The notes: generated by a model from the sequence alone, not told the origin. 64,000 nt of DNA from Gammaproteobacteria bacterium (GCA_029253585.1 JAQWZF010000021.1:62001-126000), one strand, 5' to 3'. Counted from the stretch's first letter, positions 25,828 through 35,380 are shown. Translations and numbers: made by a program.

Positions 25828-27024
25828 TTAAGCTAGATCGCTACGGGAAATTTCGTAGGTAATGCCGCCGCTGTTGTTTCCGAGCGAGCCACGCTGGGAA
25901 CTAAAATAGAGACGCTGGTAACTAGGATCAAAAGCCGGGCCTGCGATCTCTGATTTCTCATGACCCAGAACCTGAACAAGTGGAATAACTTTTCCTTCCG
26001 GCGTCAGAACCACTATCTGCATATCACCACCATCTTCAGCGACCAACACGTCACCGCTAGGGGTAATCACCACATTGTCGACGCCCTTGAGTATTGGATT
26101 ATCACTAGTCTCAACATCATAGACGATGCTTAACTGATGACTGTTATTGTCGTAGGCCCATACGCGGTTGTCATGCTTGGTAGTGAAGTAGGTGACACCC
26201 GCATAGATTGCAACGCCCTCCCCACCTCGAAATACCGCATAGCCAGGCACCTGAAATCGAATAGCTTCCTGCTTGGCCGAAGGATCAGGCACCGCCAGCC
26301 ATTCGACAAAGGATTTGCCATCTCGATCGACAACCGAAGCTATCTCTAGCTGGCCGCTACTGATATCGGGCAGGTCTCGATCAGGACGAAAGCGATAAAA
26401 ACCCCCGTCTCTCTGATCCTCCGTCATATAGAGACACCGGTTCTGGGTGTCTACCGCTGCCGCCTCGTGCTTGAATGAGCCCAGCGCCGGGCGCACCACG
26501 GCTTTGTTCTTGCCCGCAGGGTCGCACTCGTACACCTGACCGAGATCGAACTCCTCACAAGACAACCAGGTACCCCATGGAGTCGGCCCACCCGCACAAT
26601 TCAAACTTGTGTTATCGAGAATCGAATAAGCATCTACCACGTCGCCTTGAGCGTTGAAACGCAGCGCTCCAACACCGCCGGCATTGTCACGTAATTCGCT
26701 GTTGGAAACGTAGATCCAGCCACCGTCTTCTGTAGCGAAGCTCGCACCACCGTCTGGGGCAGGATGCCAAATATAACCGTGACGCCCGGTCGGTGTCGCG
26801 CCCGATCGCGCGACAATTCGAGACTTGAATCCGCGGGGTAACTGCAGGCCATTGCTGTCTGCTTTCTGCAACTCACCCATATTAGAGAGGGAGTGGAAAG
26901 CGGGTGATTCAATGCCGGCAGCCAAAGCCTGCTGGAATCGCAGCGCTCCACCGGCAGCAAAGAGGCCGGCACCGGTCAAGCCCATCTGTAGGAAGGTTCG
27001 ACGATTGATAAGTTGTTTACTCAT
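25828..27024 (-). CDS. PhoX-like (DUF839) secreted protein, Tat-exported
   Basis: Start chosen at 27024 (398 residues), leaving MSKQLINRRTFLQMGLTGAG, a twin-arginine signal. The body is a propeller-like protein of the PhoX/DUF839 group, with FATEDGGWIYVSNSEL, ASPTPWGT-like GGPTPWGTWLSCEE and FKHEAAAVD. PhoX alkaline phosphatases use calcium and iron with a Cys and several acidic residues. This protein is shorter than classic PhoX, so phosphatase activity is possible but not shown. It starts about 90 bases downstream of the korB-type gene on the same strand and converges with the cupin gene. Confidence 0.75.
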   Translation of the reverse strand: MSKQLINRRTFLQMGLTGAGLFAAGGALRFQQALAAGIESPAFHSLSNMGELQKADSNGLQLPRGFKSRIVARSGATPTGRHGYIWHPAPDGGASFATEDGGWIYVSNSELRDNAGGVGALRFNAQGDVVDAYSILDNTSLNCAGGPTPWGTWLSCEEFDLGQVYECDPAGKNKAVVRPALGSFKHEAAAVDTQNRCLYMTEDQRDGGFYRFRPDRDLPDISSGQLEIASVVDRDGKSFVEWLAVPDPSAKQEAIRFQVPGYAVFRGGEGVAIYAGVTYFTTKHDNRVWAYDNNSHQLSIVYDVETSDNPILKGVDNVVITPSGDVLVAEDGGDMQIVVLTPEGKVIPLVQVLGHEKSEIAGPAFDPSYQRLYFSSQRGSLGNNSGGITYEISRSDLA

Positions 27025-27115
27025 AAGCTCAGTGTACACCAAGATCTATTGCAATTGTTTGACAAAGAACAACTCGCCGAAGAAAATCTTCCTGCCAGTT
27101 AGAACTGCCCTCTTT

Positions 27116-28114
27116 CTATTCCACGTCCCAGATATGTCCACTGTGTAATAGCTCCTGCATGGATCCCTTCGCGGCGCGCACCGAGATTAGCTGCTGCTGC
27201 GAGTCATCTACATAGGATGACTTATCCTCTCGGTAGATCACACCCACTGCTACGGGAAAGTCTGGCCCCTTCATGGTCGCCAGCATAGTAGCCAGAATCT
27301 TATTCGATTCGTCGTGAATCAGCACATCGTCACTAGTGGCATCGACCAGTTCTAGCTTCAGAGTGTCGTGATTGAGGCGAATGCCCTGTTCACGCTCCTT
27401 ACCAAACACTACCGGCTCACCATGGACAAGCTCCACCTTGAAGTCGGCAGCGATCTTCTTATCCTTCACCTGATCGAATATGCCGTCGTTATAAATTGGG
27501 CAGTTCTGCAAAATCTCTATGAATGAAGCGCCTTGATGATCATGACCCCGGGTCACCACCGCAGAGAGGTGCTTTGCCTCGGTGTCGATGGTTCTGGCGA
27601 TAAAGGTTCCACCCGACCCCAATGCTACTTCGCAGGGTGACAAAGGCAGATCGATAGAGCCAGTTGGAGATGACGGCGATCGGGTACCTGTTTGCGAGGT
27701 GGGGGAATACTGCCCCTTAGTCAACCCGTAGATTTCGTTATTAAAAAGTAGAATCTGTAGGTCTACATTACGCCGCAATACGTGCAACATATGATTACCG
27801 CCGATACTGAACCCGTCACCGTCACCGGTAATTACCCAGACATCCAGCTCGGGGTTGGCGAGCTTGACGCCAGTAGCGATAGCGGGCGCTCGACCATGGA
27901 TAGTATGAAAACCGAAGGTATTCATATAGTAGGGAAAGCGCGATGAGCAACCGATACCGGAGATGAAAACCTGACTCTCCTTTGGCTGTTCAAACGTGGG
28001 CATCAATTTCTGAATCGTCTTCAGTATGGCGTAGTCACCACAACCTGGACACCAACGCACTTCCTGATCGGAGGCATAGTCTTTTACGGTCAACTTAGGT
28101 AGAGCCTGGTTCAT
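27116..28114 (-). CDS. korB: 2-oxoacid:ferredoxin oxidoreductase, beta subunit
   Basis: A 332-residue protein with the thiamine-diphosphate-binding subunit features. These are WCPGCGDYAIL (about residues 22-32), the GIGCSSRFPYYMN block, the pyrophosphate motif GDGDGFSIGGNH (about 97-108) and NNEIYGLTKGQYSP after it. With the alpha subunit it oxidatively decarboxylates a 2-oxoacid (most likely 2-oxoglutarate) to the acyl-CoA, reducing ferredoxin. It overlaps the alpha subunit gene by 4 bases. The cysteines are those of a cluster-bearing beta subunit. Substrate choice between 2-oxoglutarate and pyruvate cannot be settled by eye. Confidence 0.85.
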   Translation of the reverse strand: MNQALPKLTVKDYASDQEVRWCPGCGDYAILKTIQKLMPTFEQPKESQVFISGIGCSSRFPYYMNTFGFHTIHGRAPAIATGVKLANPELDVWVITGDGDGFSIGGNHMLHVLRRNVDLQILLFNNEIYGLTKGQYSPTSQTGTRSPSSPTGSIDLPLSPCEVALGSGGTFIARTIDTEAKHLSAVVTRGHDHQGASFIEILQNCPIYNDGIFDQVKDKKIAADFKVELVHGEPVVFGKEREQGIRLNHDTLKLELVDATSDDVLIHDESNKILATMLATMKGPDFPVAVGVIYREDKSSYVDDSQQQLISVRAAKGSMQELLHSGHIWDVE

Positions 28115-30003
28115 GAATTGCCCCCTGTATCGGCAAAATTTGCGTGAATTGCCGCTAGAATTTCACCAATTTTAAATGGTTGCCCTGCCACCTTGTTTAA
28201 GGCCTGCGCATCGATCAAATACTCGGAGCGAATCAGGTTTACGAACTGGCCCGTGTTCATCTCCGGTACCATAACCGCATCGAAGTTCTTCAATAGTTCG
28301 CCCAGGTTGCGTGGCAGTGGAGACAGATAACGGACATGTACATGGGACGCGTCCAGACCCTCCGCTCTTGCTCGTTTGACTGCCTGATGGATAGCACCAA
28401 AAGTGGAACCCCAGCCAACGACCGCTAACTTTCCGGAATCATTGCCCAGACAGACCTCCTGGAGTGGAATATCGTTCGCTATTGAGGCTATCTTCGCCTG
28501 ACGCAAGTCAGTCATCTTCTGATGGTTTGCCGGATCATAGGATATATCACCGGTATCGAAGCTGCGCTCTATGCCGCCGATACGATGCTCTAGCCCGGCA
28601 GTGCCGGGCTTGGCCCAGACGCGCGCCAGCGTCTCGCTATTGCGTATAGAAGGTTTGAAGTCTTCGGTCTTACTGTAGTGCTCCACAGGAAAAGGCTCGA
28701 ACTCTGACATATCTGGAATCTTCCAGGGCTCTGCCGCATTCGCCAGATAGCCATCGGAGAGCAGCATCACCGGAGTCATATATTTTGTCGCCAGGCGAAC
28801 CGCCTCTATGGCCACATCGAAACAATCGACAGGGGACGATGAGGCAATGACCGGCATAGGCGTATCTCCGTGCCTGCCATACAGCGCCATGTTTAGATCC
28901 GACTGCTCGGTCTTGGTCGGCAGGCCAGTCGAGGGGCCACCGCGCTGGGTGTTGACGACCACTAGCGGCAATTCGGTTGCACAGGCAAGGGCTATGCTCT
29001 CCGCCTTCAATGCAATACCGGGGCCGGCACTTGACGTGACGCCAAGGGAGCCGGCGAAGGATGCGCCGATCGCGGCACACACCGCCGCGATCTCGTCCTC
29101 GGCCTGAAACGTATTGATATTGAATTCTCTATGGCGCACTAACTCATGCAATAGATTCGATGCTGGAGTAATCGGATAGGACGCAAACAACAAGTCTATA
29201 TTCGCCAACTCGGAACCTGCGACCAAGCCCCAGGCCAGCGCATTGGTCCCGGTCATATTTCTATAAGTGCCGGGTGCAACTTTTGCCTTGGGAACCTTAT
29301 AGACATGAATACCAGCGGGAAGCTCAGCGGTTTCACCATAGGCGTGACCCGCGTTCAATGCGGCGATGTTCGCACTCGCTATCTCGGGCTTGCTGGCAAA
29401 TTTGGTTTTCAGGCTTTCGATAGTTCCAGCGCGATCTCGGTCAAACAACCAGAGCACCAGACCGAGAGTCCACATATTCTTGCTACGAACACCCGTCTTA
29501 TGACCAAGATTAAATTCTGCAACTGCGGCTAGAACCTGCTTGGTAATGTCTATTTCCAGAACGCGAAACTTCTCCAGCGATCCATCTTCCAACGGGTTCA
29601 CCTGGTACTTGGCTTTGCTTAGATTCTTCGCGGTGAATGCACCACTGTCGACGATGAGTAAGCCACCTTCCACCAGGTTACCAACATTGGTAGTCAGGGC
29701 AGCGGGATTCATTGCGACGAGAACATCCAGCGCATCTCCCGCCGTGGTCACATCTTCGGCACCGAAATAGATCTGAAATGCAGAGACGCCGAAGGTGGCA
29801 CCTATGGGCGCCCGAATCTCAGCAGGAAAGTCTGGAAACGTCGACAGATCATTACCATACAGTGCCGTGGCGTCGGTGAAGTTCGTTCCGGTCAACTGCA
29901 TGCCATCACCGGAGTCCCCAGCGAAGCGCACTACTACGTCGACAACTTCCTTCTCGTCCAAATGATGTTCATCTAAATTTTCTTCTGCTAATTCCATGAG
30001 CAA
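28111..30003 (-). CDS. korA: 2-oxoacid:acceptor oxidoreductase, alpha subunit (with fused gamma domain)
   Basis: A 630-residue protein with the gamma domain fused at the N-terminus (VVVRFAGDSGDGMQLTGTNF, about residues 23-42). The alpha domain follows, with a TPP-enzyme core: FQAEDEIAAVCAAIGASFAG at about 299-318, then TSSAGPGIALKAE. This gamma-alpha fused order is usual for KorA. It forms a heteromer with the beta subunit just downstream. The enzyme is oxygen-sensitive in many organisms, yet two-subunit forms exist in aerobes. A start two codons in is also possible. Confidence 0.85.
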   Translation of the reverse strand: MLMELAEENLDEHHLDEKEVVDVVVRFAGDSGDGMQLTGTNFTDATALYGNDLSTFPDFPAEIRAPIGATFGVSAFQIYFGAEDVTTAGDALDVLVAMNPAALTTNVGNLVEGGLLIVDSGAFTAKNLSKAKYQVNPLEDGSLEKFRVLEIDITKQVLAAVAEFNLGHKTGVRSKNMWTLGLVLWLFDRDRAGTIESLKTKFASKPEIASANIAALNAGHAYGETAELPAGIHVYKVPKAKVAPGTYRNMTGTNALAWGLVAGSELANIDLLFASYPITPASNLLHELVRHREFNINTFQAEDEIAAVCAAIGASFAGSLGVTSSAGPGIALKAESIALACATELPLVVVNTQRGGPSTGLPTKTEQSDLNMALYGRHGDTPMPVIASSSPVDCFDVAIEAVRLATKYMTPVMLLSDGYLANAAEPWKIPDMSEFEPFPVEHYSKTEDFKPSIRNSETLARVWAKPGTAGLEHRIGGIERSFDTGDISYDPANHQKMTDLRQAKIASIANDIPLQEVCLGNDSGKLAVVGWGSTFGAIHQAVKRARAEGLDASHVHVRYLSPLPRNLGELLKNFDAVMVPEMNTGQFVNLIRSEYLIDAQALNKVAGQPFKIGEILAAIHANFADTGGNS

Positions 30004-30324
30004 TACATACCCTCTAAGACTGCCTGAGGCATCAAACCTGTTTAGAAATTGACTGAGCCCAAGTTTCGGCAGACGCGCCGAATACCTTGCTCTGGCTTGC
30101 TAAAAATCAGGCTGAATTCTATCAGAATTCTCAGGATGGGTCTTACAAAATGCCATTTCCAATAAGGCCTGCAGGGCAGGACTGGAATAAGTTTGGGCTT
30201 TTTGCCAGCATCGCCAGATTCCCGCGACGGGTTTTTCATGCTCTCGCGTATAGATTATTGACTGAAGCAACTAACCCAAAACCCGGCTATTGCAAGAGCC
30301 AAATAGATTTTAGGAGTAGGAATC
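30004..30324. other. 321-bp intergenic region between korA and the EF-hand gene
   Basis: The divergent spacer between the korA start and the EF-hand gene holds no gene that I can support. The last 20 bases carry TTTTAGGAGTAGGAATC, a good Shine-Dalgarno for the EF-hand gene. A TTGACT at 30258 might be a -35 element, but no matching -10 is seen. An ECF promoter for the sigma cluster would be expected here. Confidence 0.5.
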
Positions 30325-30876
30325 ATGAACAGATTATCAGTAGTAATTGCAATGAGTGTGCTTGGACTTTCGAGCTCGGCACTATCGGCCGACGAGGATC
30401 ATGGTCGCAATAGAGCACTAAGCAATCTCGATCAGAACGGAGACGGCGCCGTCAACTTCGAAGAGTTTCAACAACGTGGTGCCGAAAGTTTGGGCCGCAT
30501 CGACAGCGATGGTAATGGCGTCCTGACTGTCGATGAGTTTCTAAATGGCGGGCCCAGACGCGGGCCCGAATCCAGAAATCGTGGAGATGACAACGCGGAT
30601 CGACCGCAGCGCGAACCTAGCGAAGAGCAGATCGCTCGTATGCAGGAGCGCCGGACGGAGGTGGCTGAACTTGCCATAGCACGCTTTCAGGAGATGGATG
30701 CAAACGGCGATGAAACCGTAAGTCTTATGGAATTTCAGGAGGCAAATTTCCTCTCTCTTGATAGCGACAACAACGGGCTTCTGAGCGCGGAAGAGCTTAG
30801 GCGCAAACGCCCAGAGCGTCGCCGACCTGGCGGCGAAGGCAGAGGCAAACGTGGTGGCAAGCCCCGAGGAGCATAA
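30325..30876 (+). CDS. Secreted EF-hand calcium-binding protein
   Basis: A 183-residue protein with a signal peptide (about 1-22, ending ALSA). It has four EF-hand-type loops: DQNGDGAVNFEE, DSDGNGVLTVDE, DANGDETVSLME and DSDNNGLLSAEE. These sit as two pairs separated by an Arg- and Asp-rich linker. The C-terminus is rich in Arg, Gly and Pro (RRPGGEGRGKRGG). It probably binds calcium in the periplasm. It lies upstream of an ECF sigma factor and a periplasmic sensor gene and may be regulated by them, or be part of the signal. Confidence 0.85.
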   Translation: MNRLSVVIAMSVLGLSSSALSADEDHGRNRALSNLDQNGDGAVNFEEFQQRGAESLGRIDSDGNGVLTVDEFLNGGPRRGPESRNRGDDNADRPQREPSEEQIARMQERRTEVAELAIARFQEMDANGDETVSLMEFQEANFLSLDSDNNGLLSAEELRRKRPERRRPGGEGRGKRGGKPRGA

Positions 30877-31112
30877 GCCTATAGCCAGGGACGGCGACTC
30901 GTGAACAACTTGGCAGGAGGCCAGCGCTCCAATAGAGACTCAATGGACAGGCAAGGGAATTCGTATCGGGAACTTTCGCTCACTGCTCAAAATAACAAAT
31001 CGTCCGATAGACTGTATGGGGAAACCAAATCTACAGCCACCGATGACTCAGAGCCACAAGCACGATGCGAAGCCTTGTCTATCTATAACGAGCCAGATCA
31101 GTCGAAAGTGAA

Positions 31113-31652
31113 ATGACTGACGAAGAATTGATGCAGGCAGTTTGCATGGGCGACAGAGCAGCCTATCAAATGCTGGTAAAGCAGCATCTAAAATCCATTA
31201 GTCATTATGCCTATAGGCTATTAGGCAATCAGAAGGATACCGAGGATATAACCCAGGAAGTGTTTCTCAGACTTTGGATGAATGCCAAAAAATGGAAATC
31301 AGAAAAATCGAAACTTACTACATGGCTGCATCGTATAGCCCACAACCTGTGCATTGACTATTCACGTAAAAATGGAAGAGTCCAGACTCAAGAGTCATTC
31401 GATGAGGAAGATTTTGCTTCTCTACCCGAAACCGGAGCAGCCAATGAAACCGGTGGCGATAAACTGAGGCTTCTACAAGAAGCCATAAGCACGCTTCCGG
31501 AGAATCAACGCAGCGCATTGACCCTGTGCCACTACCAGGGATTCTCCAACAAAGAGGCGGCTGCTATTATGAACACCTCTGTTAAGGCATTGGAATCTGC
31601 GATTGCCAGAGCAAAACGCAGCTTGAGAGAACAGCTGGCAGCGAGCCAGTAG
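31113..31652 (+). CDS. RNA polymerase ECF sigma factor of the metal-sensor cluster
   Basis: A 179-residue protein. Region 2 shows YRLLGNQKDTEDITQEVFLR and the helix KLTTWLHRIAHNLCIDYSRK. Region 4 shows LPENQRSALTLCHYQGFSNK and the helix-turn-helix EAAAIMNTSVKALESAIARA. Group and gene order suggest a CnrH-like sigma factor controlled by the membrane-bound partner and the periplasmic sensor downstream. The gene starts within a 4-base overlap of a short upstream reading frame that I do not accept as a gene. Start codon choice is clear. Confidence 0.9.
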   Translation: MTDEELMQAVCMGDRAAYQMLVKQHLKSISHYAYRLLGNQKDTEDITQEVFLRLWMNAKKWKSEKSKLTTWLHRIAHNLCIDYSRKNGRVQTQESFDEEDFASLPETGAANETGGDKLRLLQEAISTLPENQRSALTLCHYQGFSNKEAAAIMNTSVKALESAIARAKRSLREQLAASQ

Positions 31653-31682
31653 GCAAGGGAATTGAACGAAACAGGAACCACT

Positions 31683-32132
31683 ATGACCATAGAAGAATTT
31701 ACAGGAATCATTGATCTGTACGGCGCCGAGTCGGCTCGTTGGCCGAAAGCTTTGCGCGCCGAATGTGAGTCTTTCATTGCCAACAACGCCGCAGCACGAA
31801 AGCTGCTCGATCAGGAGTGGGTCGTTGACGATCTTATGGGCCAGCTAGAGGTTCCCGGCTTTCCTGGCCTGGAATCCCGAGTCCTGAACCAGCCTCTTCC
31901 CGAGCCTAAAGGCAGCATCTTCGAAGAACTGGCCAACTGGCTGCTGCCTGGCGAAAGCTTCGGCAAACAGTTCTGGCGCCCGGCGATAGTTGCATGCATT
32001 CCACTGGCATTCGGAATCGTAGTGGCAAACTACTTCAGCTTCGGCGTGTATATAGAGAGCGACGGGTTTCAATATTGGGGCGACGAACTCGCGATGCTAT
32101 TGTTAACTGACTACACAGAGACCCGCTTCTAG
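31683..32132 (+). CDS. Putative membrane anti-sigma protein
   Basis: ATG 31683 is chosen over a TTG at 31662 because of AGGA upstream (149 residues). The N-terminus (MTIEEFTGIIDLYGAESARW) and the following helical part resemble cytoplasmic anti-sigma-like segments. One membrane helix lies near residues 100-120 (AIVACIPLAFGIVVANYFSF), with a short periplasmic tail. Order sigma, membrane protein, periplasmic sensor matches the cnr-type layout. A direct family match is not clear to me, so the role is inferred from position. Confidence 0.6.
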   Translation: MTIEEFTGIIDLYGAESARWPKALRAECESFIANNAAARKLLDQEWVVDDLMGQLEVPGFPGLESRVLNQPLPEPKGSIFEELANWLLPGESFGKQFWRPAIVACIPLAFGIVVANYFSFGVYIESDGFQYWGDELAMLLLTDYTETRF

Positions 32133-32134
32133 TC

Positions 32135-32683
32135 ATGACTAAAAATAAACTGTTACTTCTGGGCTTATTGTTTTCACTATCGATAAATCTATTCTTCGTG
32201 GGCGGCATAGCCTATCGTGTCAGCAGCTTCCAGGAGCAGCGCACTGGCAGGCCATTGCCGCCGAACGTTGGCTGGATAGTGCGCGATCTGGACGAGGCAC
32301 GAAGAAGCGAATTGGCGCCGCAGCTGCGGGCGAGCTTCGAAGAAATTAGCCCGATACGTCGTGAGATGATTAACGCACAGCGACAGGTCAACGAATTGAT
32401 GTCGGCACAGCCCTTCGATGCAGAGGCACTCAGTGCGGCCTTCACCACATTGAGAAAGGCCAATATTCGCTATCAGGCACTATCACACGAACAGACTAGC
32501 GAGATACTCGGCCAACTCTCCGAGGAAGAAAGACTCGCAGCCCTGCAATTTGTACAACGCCGCGGCCCGAGAGACGGTCGTGATGAGTTCCGCGGCAGAT
32601 CCGGTGGCCCCGAATTCAGAGCCCCACGCGGGCCCGATGGTCAGCGCCCCCGTCCCCTACCACCGCAGGATGCAATCCAATGA
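32135..32683 (+). CDS. Periplasmic heavy-metal-sensor-like protein (Spy/CpxP/CnrX group)
   Basis: A 182-residue protein with an N-terminal membrane anchor (LLLLGLLFSLSINLFFVGGI, about residues 5-24). A helical hairpin follows with LRASFEEISPIRREMINAQR and then LSEEERLAALQFVQ, the core of periplasmic heavy-metal sensors such as CnrX and ZraP. Its C-terminus is Arg-, Gly- and Pro-rich. It starts 2 bases after the anti-sigma-like gene and ends at a 4-base overlap with the DUF1653 gene. Which metal or signal it senses is not visible; there is no clear His-rich patch. Confidence 0.75.
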   Translation: MTKNKLLLLGLLFSLSINLFFVGGIAYRVSSFQEQRTGRPLPPNVGWIVRDLDEARRSELAPQLRASFEEISPIRREMINAQRQVNELMSAQPFDAEALSAAFTTLRKANIRYQALSHEQTSEILGQLSEEERLAALQFVQRRGPRDGRDEFRGRSGGPEFRAPRGPDGQRPRPLPPQDAIQ

Positions 32684-32895
32684 GCGAATTTCAGAAAGGC
32701 AAGTATCGCCACTTCAAGGGCAATCTCTACGAGGTCGTGGATCTGGTGCATCACAGCGAGACCCAGGAGCCGCTAGTCCTCTACCGAGCACTCTATGGCG
32801 ACCATGGCCTCTGGGTGCGACCGCTGGAGATGTTCTTCGAGACTATCGAGCGTGACGGCAAGACAATGCAGCGATTCGAGCCTGTCTCCGAATAA
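32680..32895 (+). CDS. DUF1653 domain protein
   Basis: A 71-residue cytoplasmic protein matching DUF1653, with KGKYRHFKGNLYEVVDLVHH at the start, then EPLVLYRALYGDHGLWVRP and ending EMFFETIERDGKTMQRFE. The family is small and widespread, with unknown function. It overlaps the sensor gene by 4 bases (ATGA), so it belongs to the same transcript, though this may be chance. Confidence 0.8.
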   Translation: MSEFQKGKYRHFKGNLYEVVDLVHHSETQEPLVLYRALYGDHGLWVRPLEMFFETIERDGKTMQRFEPVSE

Positions 32896-32945
32896 GTATC
32901 TGCTAGATAGCCACTACAAACCTCTGCCCTTGCGCTCTAAGTCGT

Positions 32946-34025
32946 TTAGGCTATCTTGCGATTTAGCCAGTCTACGATCACCCGATTCACCTCTTCGGGT
33001 TTTTCCTGCTGCGTCCAATGCCCACTATCCATGACCGTGTATTTCTCCAGATCGCTTATGAAATCCTCCATCCCATCGGCAGATGACGGTGGCAGAATCA
33101 CATCGTTCTCGGCGCCTATGTAGAGGCTCGGCACTTCGATTCTTGGCGCCGCGTTAGCCATTATTGGCCCCATCCTTGCGGCCGCGCGATACCAATTCAG
33201 CCCCTTGGTAAACCCAGTCGCCTCGTAGGTTTCGGTGAAATATCCCATGACCTGCTCCGACAAAAACGGCTCGCCCGGCGGGTCTGCACGCTGAATCAAC
33301 TTGAGAAAATCCATCTGTCGTTCTGCAGAATCTTCGGGCATCTGTGCGAAAGTTTCCTGATTCCAGATGCCGCCGCGACTGAGAATAAAATCAAAGGTAT
33401 GCCGAACGTCATTCTCCAATATAGGCTCGGCACGCCCTGGCTGCTGAAAGGTTGCGAAATAGTAGTTTGGCGTCATAACTATAGTTGAGGGAACGCTATT
33501 CTCAACCGGCGGCAATCCGGCAGGTCTCCCCGCCCCGGTATTTAGACCAATGATTCCGCTACAGCGATCTGGGTACAGTCTAGCCATTGACCAAACTACC
33601 GCACCACCCCAGTCGTGACCACAGAACACGGCCTTGTCGATACCCTTCGCATCCAGGAGCCCAACCAGATCGTCACAGAAGATCTGCATGTCGTACTGCA
33701 TGGGATCGTCGGGGCCACCAGTCAATCCGAAGCCACGCTGATCTGGCGCGATGGCTCGATAGCCTGCAGCGGCAACTGCATCGATCTGATCACGCCAGCT
33801 GAATGCCAACTCGGGCCAGCCATGGCAGAACAACACGACTGGGCCTTCGCCCTTCTCATAGACAGCCATATTGATGCCGTTCGACTCAACATAATGCGGT
33901 GCAGGCATTAATGGCGCCGGCCGCACAGCTGAGTTTTCATCGGCGATGGATGACAGAGGACAAGCTGACACTGCAAGCCCCGCGACAATGCTTCTCTTTA
34001 AGAACTGACGACGATTAACAGTCAT
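32946..34025 (-). CDS. Tat-exported alpha/beta hydrolase, epoxide-hydrolase-like
   Basis: A 359-residue protein with a twin-arginine signal, NRRQFLKRSIVAGLAVSACP at about residues 4-23. The hydrolase fold has HGWPELAFSWRDQ (oxyanion HGxP motif), GFGLTGG and the nucleophile elbow GHDWGGAVVW with Asp as nucleophile. A late DSGHWTQQEKPEEVN supplies the catalytic His. These features fit soluble epoxide hydrolases and haloalkane-dehalogenase-like enzymes. The substrate is unknown. It follows the nucleoside transporter gene on the same strand by 61 bases. Confidence 0.8.
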   Translation of the reverse strand: MTVNRRQFLKRSIVAGLAVSACPLSSIADENSAVRPAPLMPAPHYVESNGINMAVYEKGEGPVVLFCHGWPELAFSWRDQIDAVAAAGYRAIAPDQRGFGLTGGPDDPMQYDMQIFCDDLVGLLDAKGIDKAVFCGHDWGGAVVWSMARLYPDRCSGIIGLNTGAGRPAGLPPVENSVPSTIVMTPNYYFATFQQPGRAEPILENDVRHTFDFILSRGGIWNQETFAQMPEDSAERQMDFLKLIQRADPPGEPFLSEQVMGYFTETYEATGFTKGLNWYRAAARMGPIMANAAPRIEVPSLYIGAENDVILPPSSADGMEDFISDLEKYTVMDSGHWTQQEKPEEVNRVIVDWLNRKIA

Positions 34026-34086
34026 GGATGTATTCCTTTTCAGTTATTCTAGCGCTTGCTGTTCGCAAGTATTTTAGTTGAAACGA

Positions 34087-35352
34087 TTAGGTTAATAGCC
34101 CTGCGATCGCACCTGTCATGCAGGTCGCCAGCGTTCCAGATATCAGTGATTTTGGAGCAAGCTCCACGATCTCGGCGCCTCGCTGCGGACACATCCCGCT
34201 CAGCCCCGCGATCATGATTCCCAGGCTGCCGAAATTAGCAAACCCGCAAAGCGCGTAAGTAATAATGACCGTAGATTTTTCCGAGAGACTGCCCGCCGGC
34301 AATTCAGCTAGCGCCAGGAAGGCCAACAATTCATTCAATGCAGTCTTGATTCCCATAAGCGATCCGGCAGCCTGTGCCTCGGACCAGGGTATGCCCATCA
34401 ACCAGGTTAGAGGTGCGAAGCCATAACCAAACAGTCTCTGCAGTGTGAGCGAATCATCTCCAGGAAATGGAAGCAGTAAAAACACACTGTTCACCAGAGC
34501 GACTAGAGCCACCAGCACCAAAATCATAGCCCCTACACTGACCATTAGGCGGACCCCATCGGAAGTGCCCTTGGTGATTGCATCCATTAGGCTCGTGTAC
34601 TCGACTCCGAGTTCAACTTCCTCCTTGGATGCCGCATCTGTTTCCGGCACCATGATCAGGGCGAGCATAATAGCCGCCGGAGCACTAATCACCGAGGCAG
34701 TAATAATATGCCCCAGCGGATCGGCCAAGGTTCCTTGCAGAATAATCGAATAGAACACCATCACCGAACCCGCGATAGTAGCCATGCCACAGGACATAAC
34801 TACAAAGAGTTCGCTACGCGTGAGCACCGCAATATAGGGTCGAATCAATGCCGGCGATTCGACCATGCCGATGAAAATATTCGCGGCGCTACTCAAGCCA
34901 ACGGCACCGCCCACCTTCATGCTCTTGCGCAGAACAAGGGAAAAGCCTTTGATTATGACTGGCAGGACTCGGTAGTGCCAAAGAATTGCCGAGAGAACGG
35001 TAAACATAAGAATCAAGGGTAGAATTCGAAAGGCCAGAATGAGGGTTGCACCTGGCTCGCTGACGGCAAAGGGATAGTCGACATTCAGCGGGTCGCCGCC
35101 CAGATAGCCAAAGATAAACAGTGTGCCACTCTCCGTGGCGCTTACTACTGCATTGACGCCGCTATTTATCCAGCCCAGCACTTGTTGCAGAAAGCTCAGG
35201 TTGAAGACGGCGAAGGCAAACAAAAATTGTAGGCCCAAGCCAGCCGCGAGAAGCCGCCACCCAGGAACGGTGCGCCGTTCGCTTAGCACTATGGCAATTC
35301 CTATAAAGACTGCTATGCCGAATAAAGCCTGTATCGATGTTAGAAGTTCCAT
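34087..35352 (-). CDS. Concentrative nucleoside transporter (CNT family)
   Basis: A 421-residue membrane protein of the CNT family. GMVESPALIRPYIAVLTRSE and GIKTALNELLAFLALAEL are the nucleoside- and sodium-binding segments, and the C-terminal YALCGFANFGSLGIM is also characteristic. It imports nucleosides with sodium or protons across the inner membrane. The 5'-nucleotidase gene lies 28 bases upstream on the same strand. Together they would dephosphorylate nucleotides outside and import the nucleosides. Confidence 0.9.
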   Translation of the reverse strand: MELLTSIQALFGIAVFIGIAIVLSERRTVPGWRLLAAGLGLQFLFAFAVFNLSFLQQVLGWINSGVNAVVSATESGTLFIFGYLGGDPLNVDYPFAVSEPGATLILAFRILPLILMFTVLSAILWHYRVLPVIIKGFSLVLRKSMKVGGAVGLSSAANIFIGMVESPALIRPYIAVLTRSELFVVMSCGMATIAGSVMVFYSIILQGTLADPLGHIITASVISAPAAIMLALIMVPETDAASKEEVELGVEYTSLMDAITKGTSDGVRLMVSVGAMILVLVALVALVNSVFLLLPFPGDDSLTLQRLFGYGFAPLTWLMGIPWSEAQAAGSLMGIKTALNELLAFLALAELPAGSLSEKSTVIITYALCGFANFGSLGIMIAGLSGMCPQRGAEIVELAPKSLISGTLATCMTGAIAGLLT

Positions 35353-35380
35353 GAACGCTTAGACTAAACAGCCCTCCGTG

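Noticed and set aside
30901..31116. A GTG-started 71-codon frame between the EF-hand and sigma genes, overlapping the sigma ATG by 4 bases.
   Set aside because: It has no good ribosome-binding site, is polar and low in structure, matches no family I know and could be simple 5' leader of the sigma gene.
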